From positions 52,603,271 through 52,667,270 of the forward strand of contig CP137666.1 of assembly GCA_037976565.1 (NCBI GenBank): a DNA stretch of 64,000 nucleotides, given 5' to 3'. Below, one piece after another: positions 43,152-54,125 of the stretch (its first letter is position 1; every line of letters starts with the position of its first letter). The translations under genes were made by a program, and so were the position numbers. The notes under the pieces are model-generated. The model saw nothing but the letters and a program-made list of their open reading frames with translations, ran no database searches and had not been told where the DNA came from. This DNA comes from Mesocentrotus franciscanus. Taxonomy: Eukaryota; Echinodermata; Echinoidea; Camarodonta; Strongylocentrotidae.

Positions 43152-44672
43152 ATGGCGTTCATTCGATCGCTTGTGTTTTGTGTTTTTGTATCTGTGTTTG
43201 TGCTTTGCTGTGTGGATCTTGCATACAGAGTGGAAGGTGATATAAGACTAGCTAACATCGGAGATGATATCACACTAAGGTGCTATCGACCTGATGGTTC
43301 TTATGATAACTACATGAAGTGGTATAGAAATGGAAAATTAATTGCCGACTCGGACGGTGTCCACATCGACGATCCTCGTTTTACACAAGGTTTTACCCAC
43401 AATTTTTTTTCTGATTCTAACAATATATACATTTCTAACATCAGAATGAATGATTCGACTACCTTCGAATGTTTTGACTATTATGATATCGAAATTCTCT
43501 CGTATGACTTACGTGTCATTAAATGTTCCAATTGCATTATAGCAACTAATTCAAATCCAGATAAAGAAAACGTGACTTGTACCCTAGATAATTATTGGAC
43601 AAGCCAGATGCTTCGTAAATATATCTTTTTAAACGGGGCATATCTGTCGGCTGCAATTGAAGGAAACATCTTTGCTTTTTCGATTACTGTGACTGAATTA
43701 AACAGACCTCCTTTAGAATTCGCTCTGATAATTCAGACCGAGGCGTGGATCACATGCTTGCTACCAACTCAGCCCACGCAACCCTCCTTTCCCAAGACTA
43801 CGCCATCAACGACTTCCTTGAAACAAACGACGCAAAATAGACCATCGACATTATCTAATACCGCTTCAAAAACATTGCCTGCCAGTAGATCTACATCAAT
43901 TTCTACAACAAAACATCACACACCGAAGAACAAGAATTCCAACTCCGAAAAAACCACGAGGGATGGCAATATAACCCTGATTATCGTCATTCTTGGTTCT
44001 GTTTTCATTCTGATATTGATTGTTATCATTGTTTTTCTGCGATGTAAGAAAACGAAAGATCGACGAGAAAATAAACACATTGGCGACGCATCGATTAAAA
44101 AGAAGGATCCTGAAGTTTGTCACGAATCAGTTAAAGATGAATCTCGGAAGGGTCCAGAGTATGCTACTTCCATTAAGGAATTGAGGGAAACCATCTTGGA
44201 CCAACGAAGTGCAGATCATCTTGAAAATGGTGAAATGGTTGACAATATTATCTATGATTTTACAGACAAGATCGCTGATAGCTCCATCTCACGAATAGAA
44301 GGTCCGCTGGACGACGCGCTCTATGCCATCCCGGACAAAAAGGCAACCATCAGTCGCGAGTCAAAATCAACATCAAAAGTTACTGATAAATCTTCCAATT
44401 CAGATCATCTCTATGGCAACAGTGCAATCATCACTCAACACGAGCAGAACAGGGATACCCGTCAGCAAGGGGACCAGTATGAGAATGTCAAGATGCCAGG
44501 ATCCGGGGGTGATGCTGAGGAGATTCCTTTCTATGACATGCCAGATAAAGGACCCACGAGGAATACCTTGAAGGCCACTCCAGAAGCAGGACAGACATCA
44601 ACCTTGTCTAAGGATGAGGTAGTCAGTGTAGATGCGTTATATGCCGAGATTGATAAGACCAAGAAAAAATAA
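43152..44672 (+). CDS. Ig-domain type I membrane receptor, subfamily B (intact)
   Basis: A single-exon gene of 506 codons. The frame is open from an ATG at 43110, but the ATG at 43152 is chosen because it begins the signal peptide and matches the starts of both other B copies. Residues 1-29: signal peptide. 30-123: V-set Ig (Cys44, Trp57, NDSTTFEC with Cys107). 124-205: second Cys-rich domain (Cys125, 128, 143, 202). 206-272: Thr/Ser-rich stalk. 274-299: transmembrane helix (LIIVILGSVFILILIVII). The remaining 207 residues form a tail with EYATS, IIYDF, LYAIPDK, LYGNS, QYENV, FYDMPDK and LYAEIDK. YENV fits the Grb2 SH2 motif and the two YxxPDK sites fit Crk/Nck-type SH2 motifs; these are predictions. 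The ligand is unknown and I do not recognise the family. Confidence 0.88.
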   Translation: MAFIRSLVFCVFVSVFVLCCVDLAYRVEGDIRLANIGDDITLRCYRPDGSYDNYMKWYRNGKLIADSDGVHIDDPRFTQGFTHNFFSDSNNIYISNIRMNDSTTFECFDYYDIEILSYDLRVIKCSNCIIATNSNPDKENVTCTLDNYWTSQMLRKYIFLNGAYLSAAIEGNIFAFSITVTELNRPPLEFALIIQTEAWITCLLPTQPTQPSFPKTTPSTTSLKQTTQNRPSTLSNTASKTLPASRSTSISTTKHHTPKNKNSNSEKTTRDGNITLIIVILGSVFILILIVIIVFLRCKKTKDRRENKHIGDASIKKKDPEVCHESVKDESRKGPEYATSIKELRETILDQRSADHLENGEMVDNIIYDFTDKIADSSISRIEGPLDDALYAIPDKKATISRESKSTSKVTDKSSNSDHLYGNSAIITQHEQNRDTRQQGDQYENVKMPGSGGDAEEIPFYDMPDKGPTRNTLKATPEAGQTSTLSKDEVVSVDALYAEIDKTKKK

Positions 44673-46105
44673 ACGAACAACCAAATTTTCTTCTTTTTAA
44701 TTATTTTGTTTGAAATTCGAATCTAGTATGGTTCAAAGTGCTTCGCTTTAAAATTTCATTTCATCAAATCAGTATCTTAAAAACTTTGAAAAACAAAAGA
44801 TATATAGTAACCCGATCGCAACTACTTTCGAAAAATCAAACTAACGCAATGTCAATTTCCTTGTAAGTCATCTTTTGAATCGTGTGAATATTACAAAGAC
44901 GTATTACGTATTCTGAATAGGATAGGGTATTGAATTTGCACCCGAGGTGATTTTTCGAAAATGGTTGCGATCTTGTTTAGTGTGTTTTGTCACCTAAAGG
45001 CAAGTAACCGATTTTCGAATCTGAACTGACACTATATTTCGTTACATTTCGACAAAAGAGTGACTTGAAGACTGAGGGAGGCACTAATCGCCTGAACAAT
45101 GAGGCCATTTTTTGTAGCATGAAAATCTTACATACAACATGATGCCAAAAATGGGCTCGGAAAACGTGTTTAAATCGTATGACACCATCGGTAAAGGTAT
45201 CTGCTGGGGTGACAAGTTCGGGAACCTTTAATGGCCCTAGATAGTATTATATTTTCGAGTCTTTCTGAAGTCTTACTGCGATATGAATTTTTGTTTCTGA
45301 TGAAAACTCGAACTCAAATATTTACCGAAGTTAGAGAGAGAATTAAGATCAAATCCGTTTTGAATTCTAATCACATTTCATTTGTTAAAGTCTTATCATG
45401 AGCCGACGTCTTAGAATGCCGTGTACTGTAAAAAGTGTAATATAATGATTTTTTTTTGTTTATATTTCAATTGTCTACTTTGTGCCGACTCTGCAAGGTA
45501 GAAGGAAGTGGATTGCCTCTGCTTACTTTTAAAGTCATAGTCATTGATAGCTTGCTGGTGACCTTAAATTTATTCACGTACAAAACGACTGTAGAGACTT
45601 TCAAGAAATCAACTAACGGGTAACTTCAGTAGCCTATCGTTTGCCTACGGAAATCTTTTTAGACTAATGTAACATGACTGTCATTGTAATGTTCACTCCA
45701 TTCAAAAGGTGATGCACAAGGCTATTGAAACTGCCTTCGAAAATCCCTACGATCGTACTGTACTAATCGATGACTGAAATACGATGTTCACTGAATAATC
45801 TAGAAAATAAATAATGTCTCATAATAATTGTAAATATTGCTCATGACCTTAATATGAACATAAAAATAGCATCAGTAACGAGCTGTCTTCTCTATCATGG
45901 CTATGATTGTATAGGTGTTCTCATATCACGCTGTTCCAATGTTATGGTACATCCTTTGCTTAGTTTGGATTTTTCTTCCCAATATTCATATCCAATGACG
46001 ATTTATTTATCTTTCGAAACAGTATAATCTGTATTTGTACGCAGAGCTATTGAGTACGCGGTATGTCGTCATTCACAAGATAAAAATGATTTTATATCAG
46101 AAACG
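44673..46105. repeat. Duplicated 3' flank of B gene, intergenic unit E
   Basis: Parallel to 34421-35619 and, in its second half, to units A-C (ctctgcaaggtagaaggaagtgg, gatgttcactgaataatctag, catggctatgattgtataggtgttc). No insertions in this copy, so it serves as an empty-site reference for units D and F. Confidence 0.7.
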
Positions 46106-46121
46106 CAGAATTAATACATTA

Positions 46122-46122
<1 letters not shown>

Positions 46123-46166
<44 letters not shown>
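46123..46166. repeat. (AT)n microsatellite
   Basis: About 20 AT dinucleotides with one interruption. An equivalent AT run stands at the same place in unit B at 26858-26891. Confidence 0.8.
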
Positions 46167-46170
<4 letters not shown>

Positions 46171-46298
46171 TGCGAGAATTCTCAACTCTGACATGACAAC
46201 GGGTGTTCCAGAATATGTAGGCGTGAAGAAAAAATGGTCTAGGAACGTGAGACGTAGCTGTACTTTACAATTTTATTACGAGCTTTCGGCTTGTGAGG

Positions 46299-46644
46299 CC
46301 TTCTTCAGGTTCTGAAGTGCAAACACATACAGAAACAAATACATTGTATGAACAGATAGATATACATGGCATAAAAACTTAATATCACTCAATCATATAG
46401 TCAAGCATCATGAACATAGCAAAAGTTAGTACGAGAAATACTTCGGAATAAACTTAGAAATAATTATGCAATTTCAAAGTGTTTTACCTTGCTTGTGTGT
46501 TGGGCTGTCGTGTGTGTTTATTGCTATGTTCATGATGCTTGACTATATGATTGAGTGATATTAAGTTTTTATGCCATGTATATCTATCTGTTCATACAAT
46601 GTATTTGTTTATGTATGTGTTTGCACTTCAGAACCTGAAGAAGG
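46299..46644. repeat. Palindrome with 124-bp arms
   Basis: The left arm 46299-46422 and right arm 46521-46644 are reverse complements with very few differences, around a 98-bp spacer. Sequence just left of the left arm (gagctttcggcttgtgaggcc) is absent beyond the right arm. The transcript could form a long hairpin. It lies between unit E and copy 2 of the TA-target transposon, whose left end it has replaced. Confidence 0.75.
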
Positions 46645-46649
46645 TTGAT

Positions 46650-47308
46650 TGGTCGAATAAGTTTTCACAAAGTGTACGCGCGCTTAATGATTACTTTACA
46701 CGTGTTCACAGAAAAATACATTTATCATGATTTTTTAAGCAAATTATGACAATGCAAATCAATTTTGTGATTTGTATTTTCCTTTGGCAATTATTGACCA
46801 ATAGATTATTTGTCCGATCTTGTTACAATTACATTAACGTTTTAGCAATAGATATATTGATTATATGATTGCTAACCAAGAAACAACATGCATGTTTATT
46901 ATATATTCGTGTACCAGGCTGTATCACTTTGCAATGGAGATTAGAATATACCTATTGGTGGACATTTGCCGACATCAATCAATTATCAGTTTACCACTGG
47001 TTCTTCTACCCTGGTCGATAATGGCCGATAATAGGGAATATGGAATGTAGAAACCCATAGACAAATCTCTAATGGATCAACAAGAATATAAACACCAAAA
47101 GTGGAATTGAATTGTTATGATTCCAGATATTGGTGTTAATCTACACAAGAAGGAGTTGTCAAATATTAACACCAAAAGTGGAATTGAAATTATCTAATTC
47201 CAGAAAATGGTGTTAAGTAACACCAGAGGAGTTGTCCGATATAGATACCAAGAAAGTGTTAAATTGAACACCCTTGGTGTTAATTTTAACACTCTGGTTT
47301 TTGCAGTG
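46650..47308 (-). mobile_element. TA-target transposon, copy 2, reverse orientation
   Basis: The right edge ends ctggtttttgcagtg followed by TA. The body is the reverse complement of copy 1 (37101) and of 52510-52960. The outer end on the left was lost at the palindrome. Confidence 0.7.
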
Positions 47309-47452
47309 TATGCATTTCTGGTTCTAATGAAAACTCGAACTAAACTACCTACTGAAGTTAGAAAGAGAATCAAGATAAAATCCGATTTGAATTCTAATCA
47401 CATTTCATTTTGTAAAGTCTTATCATGAGCCGATGTCTTAGTATGCCGTGTA
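47309..47452. repeat. Intergenic unit F, first part
   Basis: 144 bp between two TA-target elements, matching 35045-35205 and 45280-45430 (ttctaatgaaaactcgaac, cttatcatgagccgatgtc). It resumes at 53173. Confidence 0.75.
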
Positions 47453-48659
47453 CACTGCAAAAATCAGAGTGTTAAAATTAACACCAAGGGTGTCCAATTT
47501 AACACTTTCTTGGTATCTATATCGGGCAACTCCTCTGGTGTTACTTAATACCATTTTCTGGTTTTAGATAATTTCAATTTCACTTTTGGTGTTAATATTT
47601 GACAACTCCTACTGGTGTAGATTAACACCAATATCTGGAATCATAACAAATTCAATTCCACTTTTGGTGTTTATATTCTTGTTGATCCATTAGAGATTTG
47701 TCTATGGGTTTCTAATTAGTCCGGGAGCCAGGGGGGTCAACCTAGCTGGAAAGGAAACCAATTTTCATGTGCACAGATGTAAAGATCACATAGCTCCATA
47801 TAACAAATAGACCGTCTGGCACGTTCTTAGTGGTGGGTGTGGCCAGGGGGAGCCCCCTCCCCCCAAAAGTGGCCCTTTCGACGACAAATTAGTATTTTGT
47901 AAATAATATTGTAAGAAAACCTTGAACCACCATGAGTTCGGTGTCATATGAAAGAAAATTAAATTATCTACATTTTGATACCTATTTCAACGAAATTAGG
48001 ATTAATTTACATAGCAAATTTAAGTTAAAAACATGATTTTTGGTGATTTTTTCGAAATATTGAATTTTATCAAAAAATATTATTTTCCATATATCAAAAT
48101 CGGAGAGGTGCATTTTTTCATAACTTTCCAGGAATTTGCTTATGTACAAAGACAATATCCTGTGCGAGGAGAGGTTTATATATCTTTTCAATAAAAAGTT
48201 ATAGCAATCCAAAGTTATTGATTTGATTTCCACAAAAACAACATTTTTGCCCACATGTGTATTAACTGTATGCATATACGTGCATTAGTGTATTAAGGAC
48301 CTGTTTGGTGTGTTTACATCGAGTTTTAAAGATAACTTTTAACTAAAACCTCTAATCACCATGTATTTGGTGTCAAAAGATGGATAATTAAAATACCTTC
48401 ATCCTGATATCAATTTCAATGAGTGATGTAGTGTGTGAAATATAAATTTTGAGCCAAAAGGTGCTTTATTGTAGATATTCCTCTGATTTTGGCCAGTATC
48501 TCGGTATATTAACTGGACAAAAGTGATTAGACATTTAGTAGTGCAGAAAGTTCAAAGGATTTGGAGCGCTGAGTGCAATTGATAAGTTCTTCTTCTGTAC
48601 TCTGGGATGTTTCAGGAAATGTGGACATTGGCAGTTGCCTCCCCAGGCGCAGATCCAGG

Positions 48660-49250
48660 GGCAGGGGCCTAGGCCCCCCGCCAAAAAGAATAAAAGAGAG
48701 AGAGAGAGAAGGAAAAGAAGGGAAAGGGAAAGAGGAGAGAAAGGGAAAGAAAGAAGAGGAAGCAGAAAAGAAAAGGGGAAAAGGGAGATCGGGGGGGCGA
48801 AAAGGCCTTGTCTCCCAGGTTGTTGCCTCCCCAAAAAAAAAGAGAGAAGGAAGGAAATGGAAAGGAAAAAGGGAGATAAAGGGAATGAAATAAAGAGGAC
48901 GAAGAAAAGAAAAGAAAAGTTGCGATTCTCCCGCCAACAAGTTGTGGATCGTGGATGGGACCTAAAGGCCCTTGCCCCCGCCAAAAAAAGGGGAAGGGAA
49001 AGGAAAGAGGAGAGCTAAAAGGGAAAAAAAAAGAGGAAGAAGAAAAGAAAAGGATGAAAACAAGGGAGATCAGTTGCGATTAATTCGGCCAATGTGTGGA
49101 TCAGGGGACCGAAAGGCCCTTGCCCTCTCCCCGCAAACTTAAAAGAGAAAGAAGGGAAAGGAAAAAAGGAGGAAGAAGAAAGGTAGGGGAGATCATGAGT
49201 GATTTTCCCCGCAAACAAGGTGTGGATCGGGGGGCGAAAGGCCCTTGCCT
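48660..49250 (+). repeat. Purine-rich domain of foldback left arm
   Basis: GA-rich tracts separated by GGCCCTTGCC/CCGCAAAC spacers. The reverse complement lies at 51180-51600 and a related copy at 7100-7650. Long open frames of Arg/Lys/Glu here are by-products of the composition. Confidence 0.7.
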
Positions 49251-50169
49251 CCCCCTTTATCTGACCGTGATTTAATACCTACCCCTGAGCTTACGGGGGC
49301 TCTGCCCCCTGGAATCCACCTAGGGCCCTAAGGCAGGCCCTTGGATGCTAATCTGATCGTAATGCATAAAACCCTGAGTTTCCGGGGGCTCCGCCCGCTG
49401 GACCCCACGCCAATTAGTGACCTGCCAGAGTCACAAATAAGGTATCAAAATATGCTCATCTGACCGTAATTAAATGCCTAAAAACCCCTGAGATTACGGG
49501 GGCTCTGCCCCCTGGACCCAACCTAGGGCCCTAAGGCGGCCCCTGGATGCTCACCTGACGGTAATTTAATGCCCCAAACCCTAAACTTCCGGGGCTCCGC
49601 CCCTGGACTAAACGCCAATTATTGTCCTGCCAGTGTCACAAATAAAGTATAAAAATGCCATCTGACCGTAATTAAATGCCCATACGCCCCGAGCTTCCTG
49701 GGGCTCCGCCCTTGACCCCCGCCGGTGCTTTGCCCCTAGACCCAACGCTCATTTACGCTACGCTCTTCATGATCATAAATACTTTAGCCTCTGCCCCACC
49801 CACTTTGAGAAACGTTCAGCGGGGCCTGCATGTAAGAGTGGTGGTGATGCGGATTTTTTTTCTGCCCCACTCAAACGATTTTATTCATTACGCCACTGCT
49901 TTAGTGGTCACCATTACGTACCAATATTTGGCTCGCACAATTTCAAATTTGGGCCCTCCCTAAGAAATCTTGGATCCGCGCCTCCTTCCCCCTCCCCCTC
50001 CCCACCCCACCCCGCCCCCTTCCAGCCGCTTGTCATAATTTTGCCCATGACCAAGACAAGTTAGTGCATCGATCAACATGAATATAATATAATATCGCCA
50101 TGATTGGTTTAATGGTTTATTTTGCCTGACTACTAAGAAAACATGTGTATGCTTGTGAGTAACCAATAC

Positions 50170-50835
50170 TCCGCATGATTCCTATTGTGATTAGATTAGA
50201 ATGACATAAACTTTTCTCATAAAATAGTTTCGGCTAGGTATGCAAAGTTATTTTTTCTCTCGATTACAAGTAATTCGGTACAAAAATCGAAGGAACATTA
50301 TGAAACTACTTGATTCGATTGAATCTCAGTTTTAGTCTTTGTGTGTTTCAAATAGGAAGTTCCACAACTACAATTGAGATCAATTTGAAATCGTTTCTGC
50401 TTAGCCATGAATAACTTTAAATCGTTACTAACTCCTTGAACTTCTAAGGATCTCACGATTTGATGATTGGAAAATGTCATTAGGTACCAGCTTATAATTT
50501 TGGTAACACATCACCGTCTACATTAGAGTTCTATCATGCCCGTTGCATAAATCATATGGTCTTTTGAACATAGAATAACATTTTTAAAATTAGAATAAAA
50601 TAAAATGCAAACTTGTCGCAGATTGTTTCCTTTGAAACAGCGTTCGAGTTACAGTTCCACCAGGGACACTGTCATAGACAATCTTTGATTACTTCTATTT
50701 ATTGAATTTTAATTAGGATGTGGGCAAAAATAAAAGAAGAAATAGAAATCTGCATGTAATACTCTGCAAGTTCAAGCTAGTAAATGTGCTACAACTGCTA
50801 ATTTCAAGCGTATTATTATTTGTGACTCTAGCAGG
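50170..50835. other. Non-palindromic centre of foldback element
   Basis: About 660 bp of ordinary AT-rich DNA between the arms, with no gene recognised. Just before it, 49880-49985 contains a cattacgccactg end of the hAT MITE family and a ggatccgcgcc end, so older elements are embedded. Confidence 0.4.
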
Positions 50836-53172
50836 TCAGGCGTGGGGTACAGGGGGCGGAGACCCCGGAAGCTCAGGGGATTTAAGCATTAAATTGCGGT
50901 CAGATGAGCATCCAGAGACCCGCCTTAGGGCCCTAGATGGGGTCCAGGGTGCAGAGCCCCCGGAAGCTCAAGGGTTTTAGGCATTTGATTACGATCAGAT
51001 TAGCATCCAGAGCCCCGCCTTAGGGCCCTAGGTGCATGGGTCCAGGGTGCAGAGCCCCCGGAAGCTCAGGAGTTTTAGGCATTTGATTACGATCAGATTA
51101 GCATCCAAGGGCCTGCCTTAGGGCCCTAGGTGGATTCCAGGGGGCAGAGCCCCCGTAAGCTCAGGGTAGGTATTAAAATTGTTTTCATCCTTTTCTTTTC
51201 TTCTTCCTCGGTTTTGTTCCCTTTTAGCTCTCCTCTTTGCCTTTCCTTCACCCTTCTTTTTGGCATGGGGAGGGGAAGGCAAGGGCCTTTAGGTTCCCAT
51301 CCCCGATTCACAACTTGTTGGCGGGAGAATCGCAAATGATATCCCCCTTCTTTTCTTCGTCCTCTTTATTTCATTCCCTTTATCTCCTTCTTTCCTTTTT
51401 TCTTTCCCTTTCCTTCCTTCTCTCTTTTTTTTAGTTGCTGGGGGGGCAACAACCTGGGAGGTAAGGCCATTTCGCCCGGCCCCCCGATCTCCTATTTCCC
51501 CCTTTTCTTTCCCACTTTCTCTTCTTTCTTTCCCTTTCTCTCTTCTTTTTCATTTCCCTTCTTTTTTCTCTCTCTCTCTCTTTTTGGCGGGGGTAAGGTC
51601 CCCTGGCCCCCTGGATCCGCGCCTGGGGGAGGCAACTGCCAATGTCAACATTTCGTGACACATCCCAGAGTACAGAAGAAGAACTTATCAATTGCACTCA
51701 GCGCTCCAAATCCTTTGAATTTTCTGCACTTCTAAATGTCTAATCACTTTTGTCCAGTTTATATACAGAGATACTGGCCAAAATCAGAGGAATATCTACA
51801 ATAAAGCACATTTTTGGCTCAAAATTTATATTTCAGACACTACATCACTCATTGAAATTGATATCAGGTTGAAGGTATTTTAATTATCCATCTTTTGACA
51901 CCAAATACATGGTGATAAGAGGTTTAAGTTAAAAGTTATCTTTAAAACTCGATGGAAACACACCAAATAGGTCCTTAATACACTAATACACGTATATGCA
52001 TACAGTTAATACACATGTGGGCAAAAATGTTGTTTTTGTGGAAATCAAATCAATGACTTTGGATTGTTATAACTTTTTATTGAAAAGATATATAAATTTC
52101 TCCCTCGCACAGGATATTGTCTCCGATTTTGATATATGGAAAATAATATTTTTTGATGAAATTCAATATTTCGAAAAAAATCACCAAAAATCATGTTTTT
52201 AACTTAAATTTGCTATGTAAATTAATCCTAATTTCGTTGAAATAGGTATCAAAATGTAGATAATTTAATTTTCTTTCATATGACACCAGACTCATGGTGG
52301 TTCAAGGTTTTCTTACAATATTATTTACAAAATACTAATTTGTCGTCAAAAGGGCCGCTTTTGGGGGAGGGGGCTCCCCTTGGCCACACCCACCACTTAG
52401 AACATGCCAGACGGTCGATTCGTTATATGGAGATATGCGATCTTTACATCTGTGCACATGAAAATTGGTTTCCTTTCCAGCTAGGTTGACCCCCCTGGCT
52501 CCCGTACTAAATGGTCCCACATTCCATATTCCCTCTTATCGACCATTATCGACCAGGGTAGAAGAACCAGTGGTAAACTGATAATTCATAATCGATGTTG
52601 GCAACTGTTAATTGCATTAACTCCATCACATACATGTATATCATTTGAAGTAAATTCAAGATTAACATTTGAGTGATACAGGCTGGTAAACAAATATATA
52701 ATAAACATGCACGTTGTTTCTTGGTTAGTAATCATATAATCAATATATCTATTGCTAAAACGTTAATGTAATTGTAACAAGATCGGACAAATAATCTATT
52801 GGTCAATAATTGCCAAAGGAAAATACAAATCACAAAATTGATGTGCATTGTCATAATTTGCTTAACAAATTATAATAAATGTATTTTTCTATGAACACGT
52901 GTAAAGTAATCATTAAACGCGCGTACACTTTGTGAAAACTTATTCGACCAATAAACCGCCTTAAACAAAATCATGTGATGATACTTTCAACACCGAGCAT
53001 AAAACTAAACCATGTTACTTAACACTCAGTAATTATTAATGCATGCTTAAATCTGACCGGTGTTAAAAATAACACCAATGAGACAACACACCTTTATAAT
53101 CAACACCAATGGTGTAAAAAAAAATCAATACCATACTGGTGTAAGAAATTTTACACCCTGGTTTTTACAGTG

Positions 53173-53950
53173 TACTGTAAAAAGTGTAATCTTCTCTATC
53201 ACGGCTATGGTTGCATATGTGTTCTTATATCACGCTGTTCTATTATGATAAATCCTTTGCAATACTGTCTCCTCAACATTCTCATCCAATGACAATCTAT
53301 CTTTCGAAACAGTATAATCTGTATTTGTACGAAGAGCTGTTAATTGAGTACGCGCTAAGTCGTCATTCGCAAGATAAAAATAATGATCTCATTTCAGGAA
53401 CGCAGAATTTGTATACAAAATAAAAATATTTAAAAATATTATATATATTTACTCTCTTAGAGTACCTGTCACAAATTACCGTTACTCTTTTAATTATTAA
53501 AGTTTTTTTAAACCCTGCATTCTTTTTACCATGTAACTTTTTTACCATGCTTTTATTCAGTCTTTGGATCATAAAAATGTTTCAAGTTGTGAAAAAATTT
53601 TGCGTAAATTTGTGCACTAGGTAAAAAAAACTCTATAGGTTAATTTGAATCTTTCGTCTGGAATGGAAGAAATCCGTCTTAATCCGGATTTTCTAAATCG
53701 CTCTACAATCATGACATTTGAAACGATAACGCAATGTTAAGGTTTTACGTCTTTTGCGACCTTGGACACGCGAGGCAATGGAGAAAATATTAAAGCTTCT
53801 ATGAATCCTCAGTCCTGATTGCTCATGAGAATTATGAGAAGCAAGTTTATTAATGTAGAGCCTACCTTATAAGATATATCATGATAGAAAAGTGAAACTA
53901 CATTGTAATATCTTCAACATGATACGTGTCCATTATATTTGTTGATAAAA
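53173..53950. repeat. Intergenic unit F, second part
   Basis: Continues unit F (ctgtaaaaagtgtaatcttc..., gctttcgaaacagtataatctg-like, cgtcttttgcgaccttggacacgcgagg, gaatcctcagtcctgattgctcatgagaatt), matching units A and D. It marks the far edge of the duplicated receptor region in this window. Confidence 0.7.
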
Positions 53951-54125
53951 AGTGTATATACATTTTACTCAGATGAATGATATCTCAATAATTTAAGCGT
54001 AGGTCCTATAATCAAGCCATTTTTTTTTATCCCCTCGCAACCTGTATATTAAAATCCAAAGTGAATAATTAAAGCTGCAAATAATGTAAGCATAATTCTC
54101 AAAATTTCTGTTGTTTTCTGTACCT

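Larger units (their letters stand above)
47717..52507. mobile_element. Foldback (TU-like) element with about 1.6-kb inverted arms
   Basis: The ends are CGGGAGCCAGGGGGGTCAAC on the left and its inverse on the right. The left arm, about 47720-49400, is the reverse complement of about 51000-52505. Each arm has an outer 900-bp AT-rich domain, a GGATCC terminus (CAGGCGC... at 48647 and ...GCGCCTG at 51625), a purine- or pyrimidine-rich domain, and units of the roughly 207-bp repeat also found at 5590-6810. The middle (49680-50830) is not palindromic. Long, internally repeated inverted ends are the hallmark of foldback elements. No protein is encoded. Confidence 0.75.
47453..53172 (+). mobile_element. 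TA-target transposon, copy 3, with nested foldback element
   Basis: The left end is CACTGCAAAAATCAGAGTG and the right end CCTGGTTTTTACAGTG, flanked by TA on both sides. The parallel units at 35211 and 45430 show the uninterrupted site (gccgtgtactgtaaa), proving insertion at TA with duplication of TA. The element is itself split at about 47716/52508 by the palindromic element. No transposase is visible, so it is non-autonomous. Confidence 0.8.

Noticed and set aside
46262..46310. Hammerhead-ribozyme-like core on the - strand (CTGAAGA ... GAAA)
   Set aside because: The CUGANGA and GAAA boxes are present, but stem II starts with an A-C mismatch and no convincing stems I and III or cleavage triplet were found.
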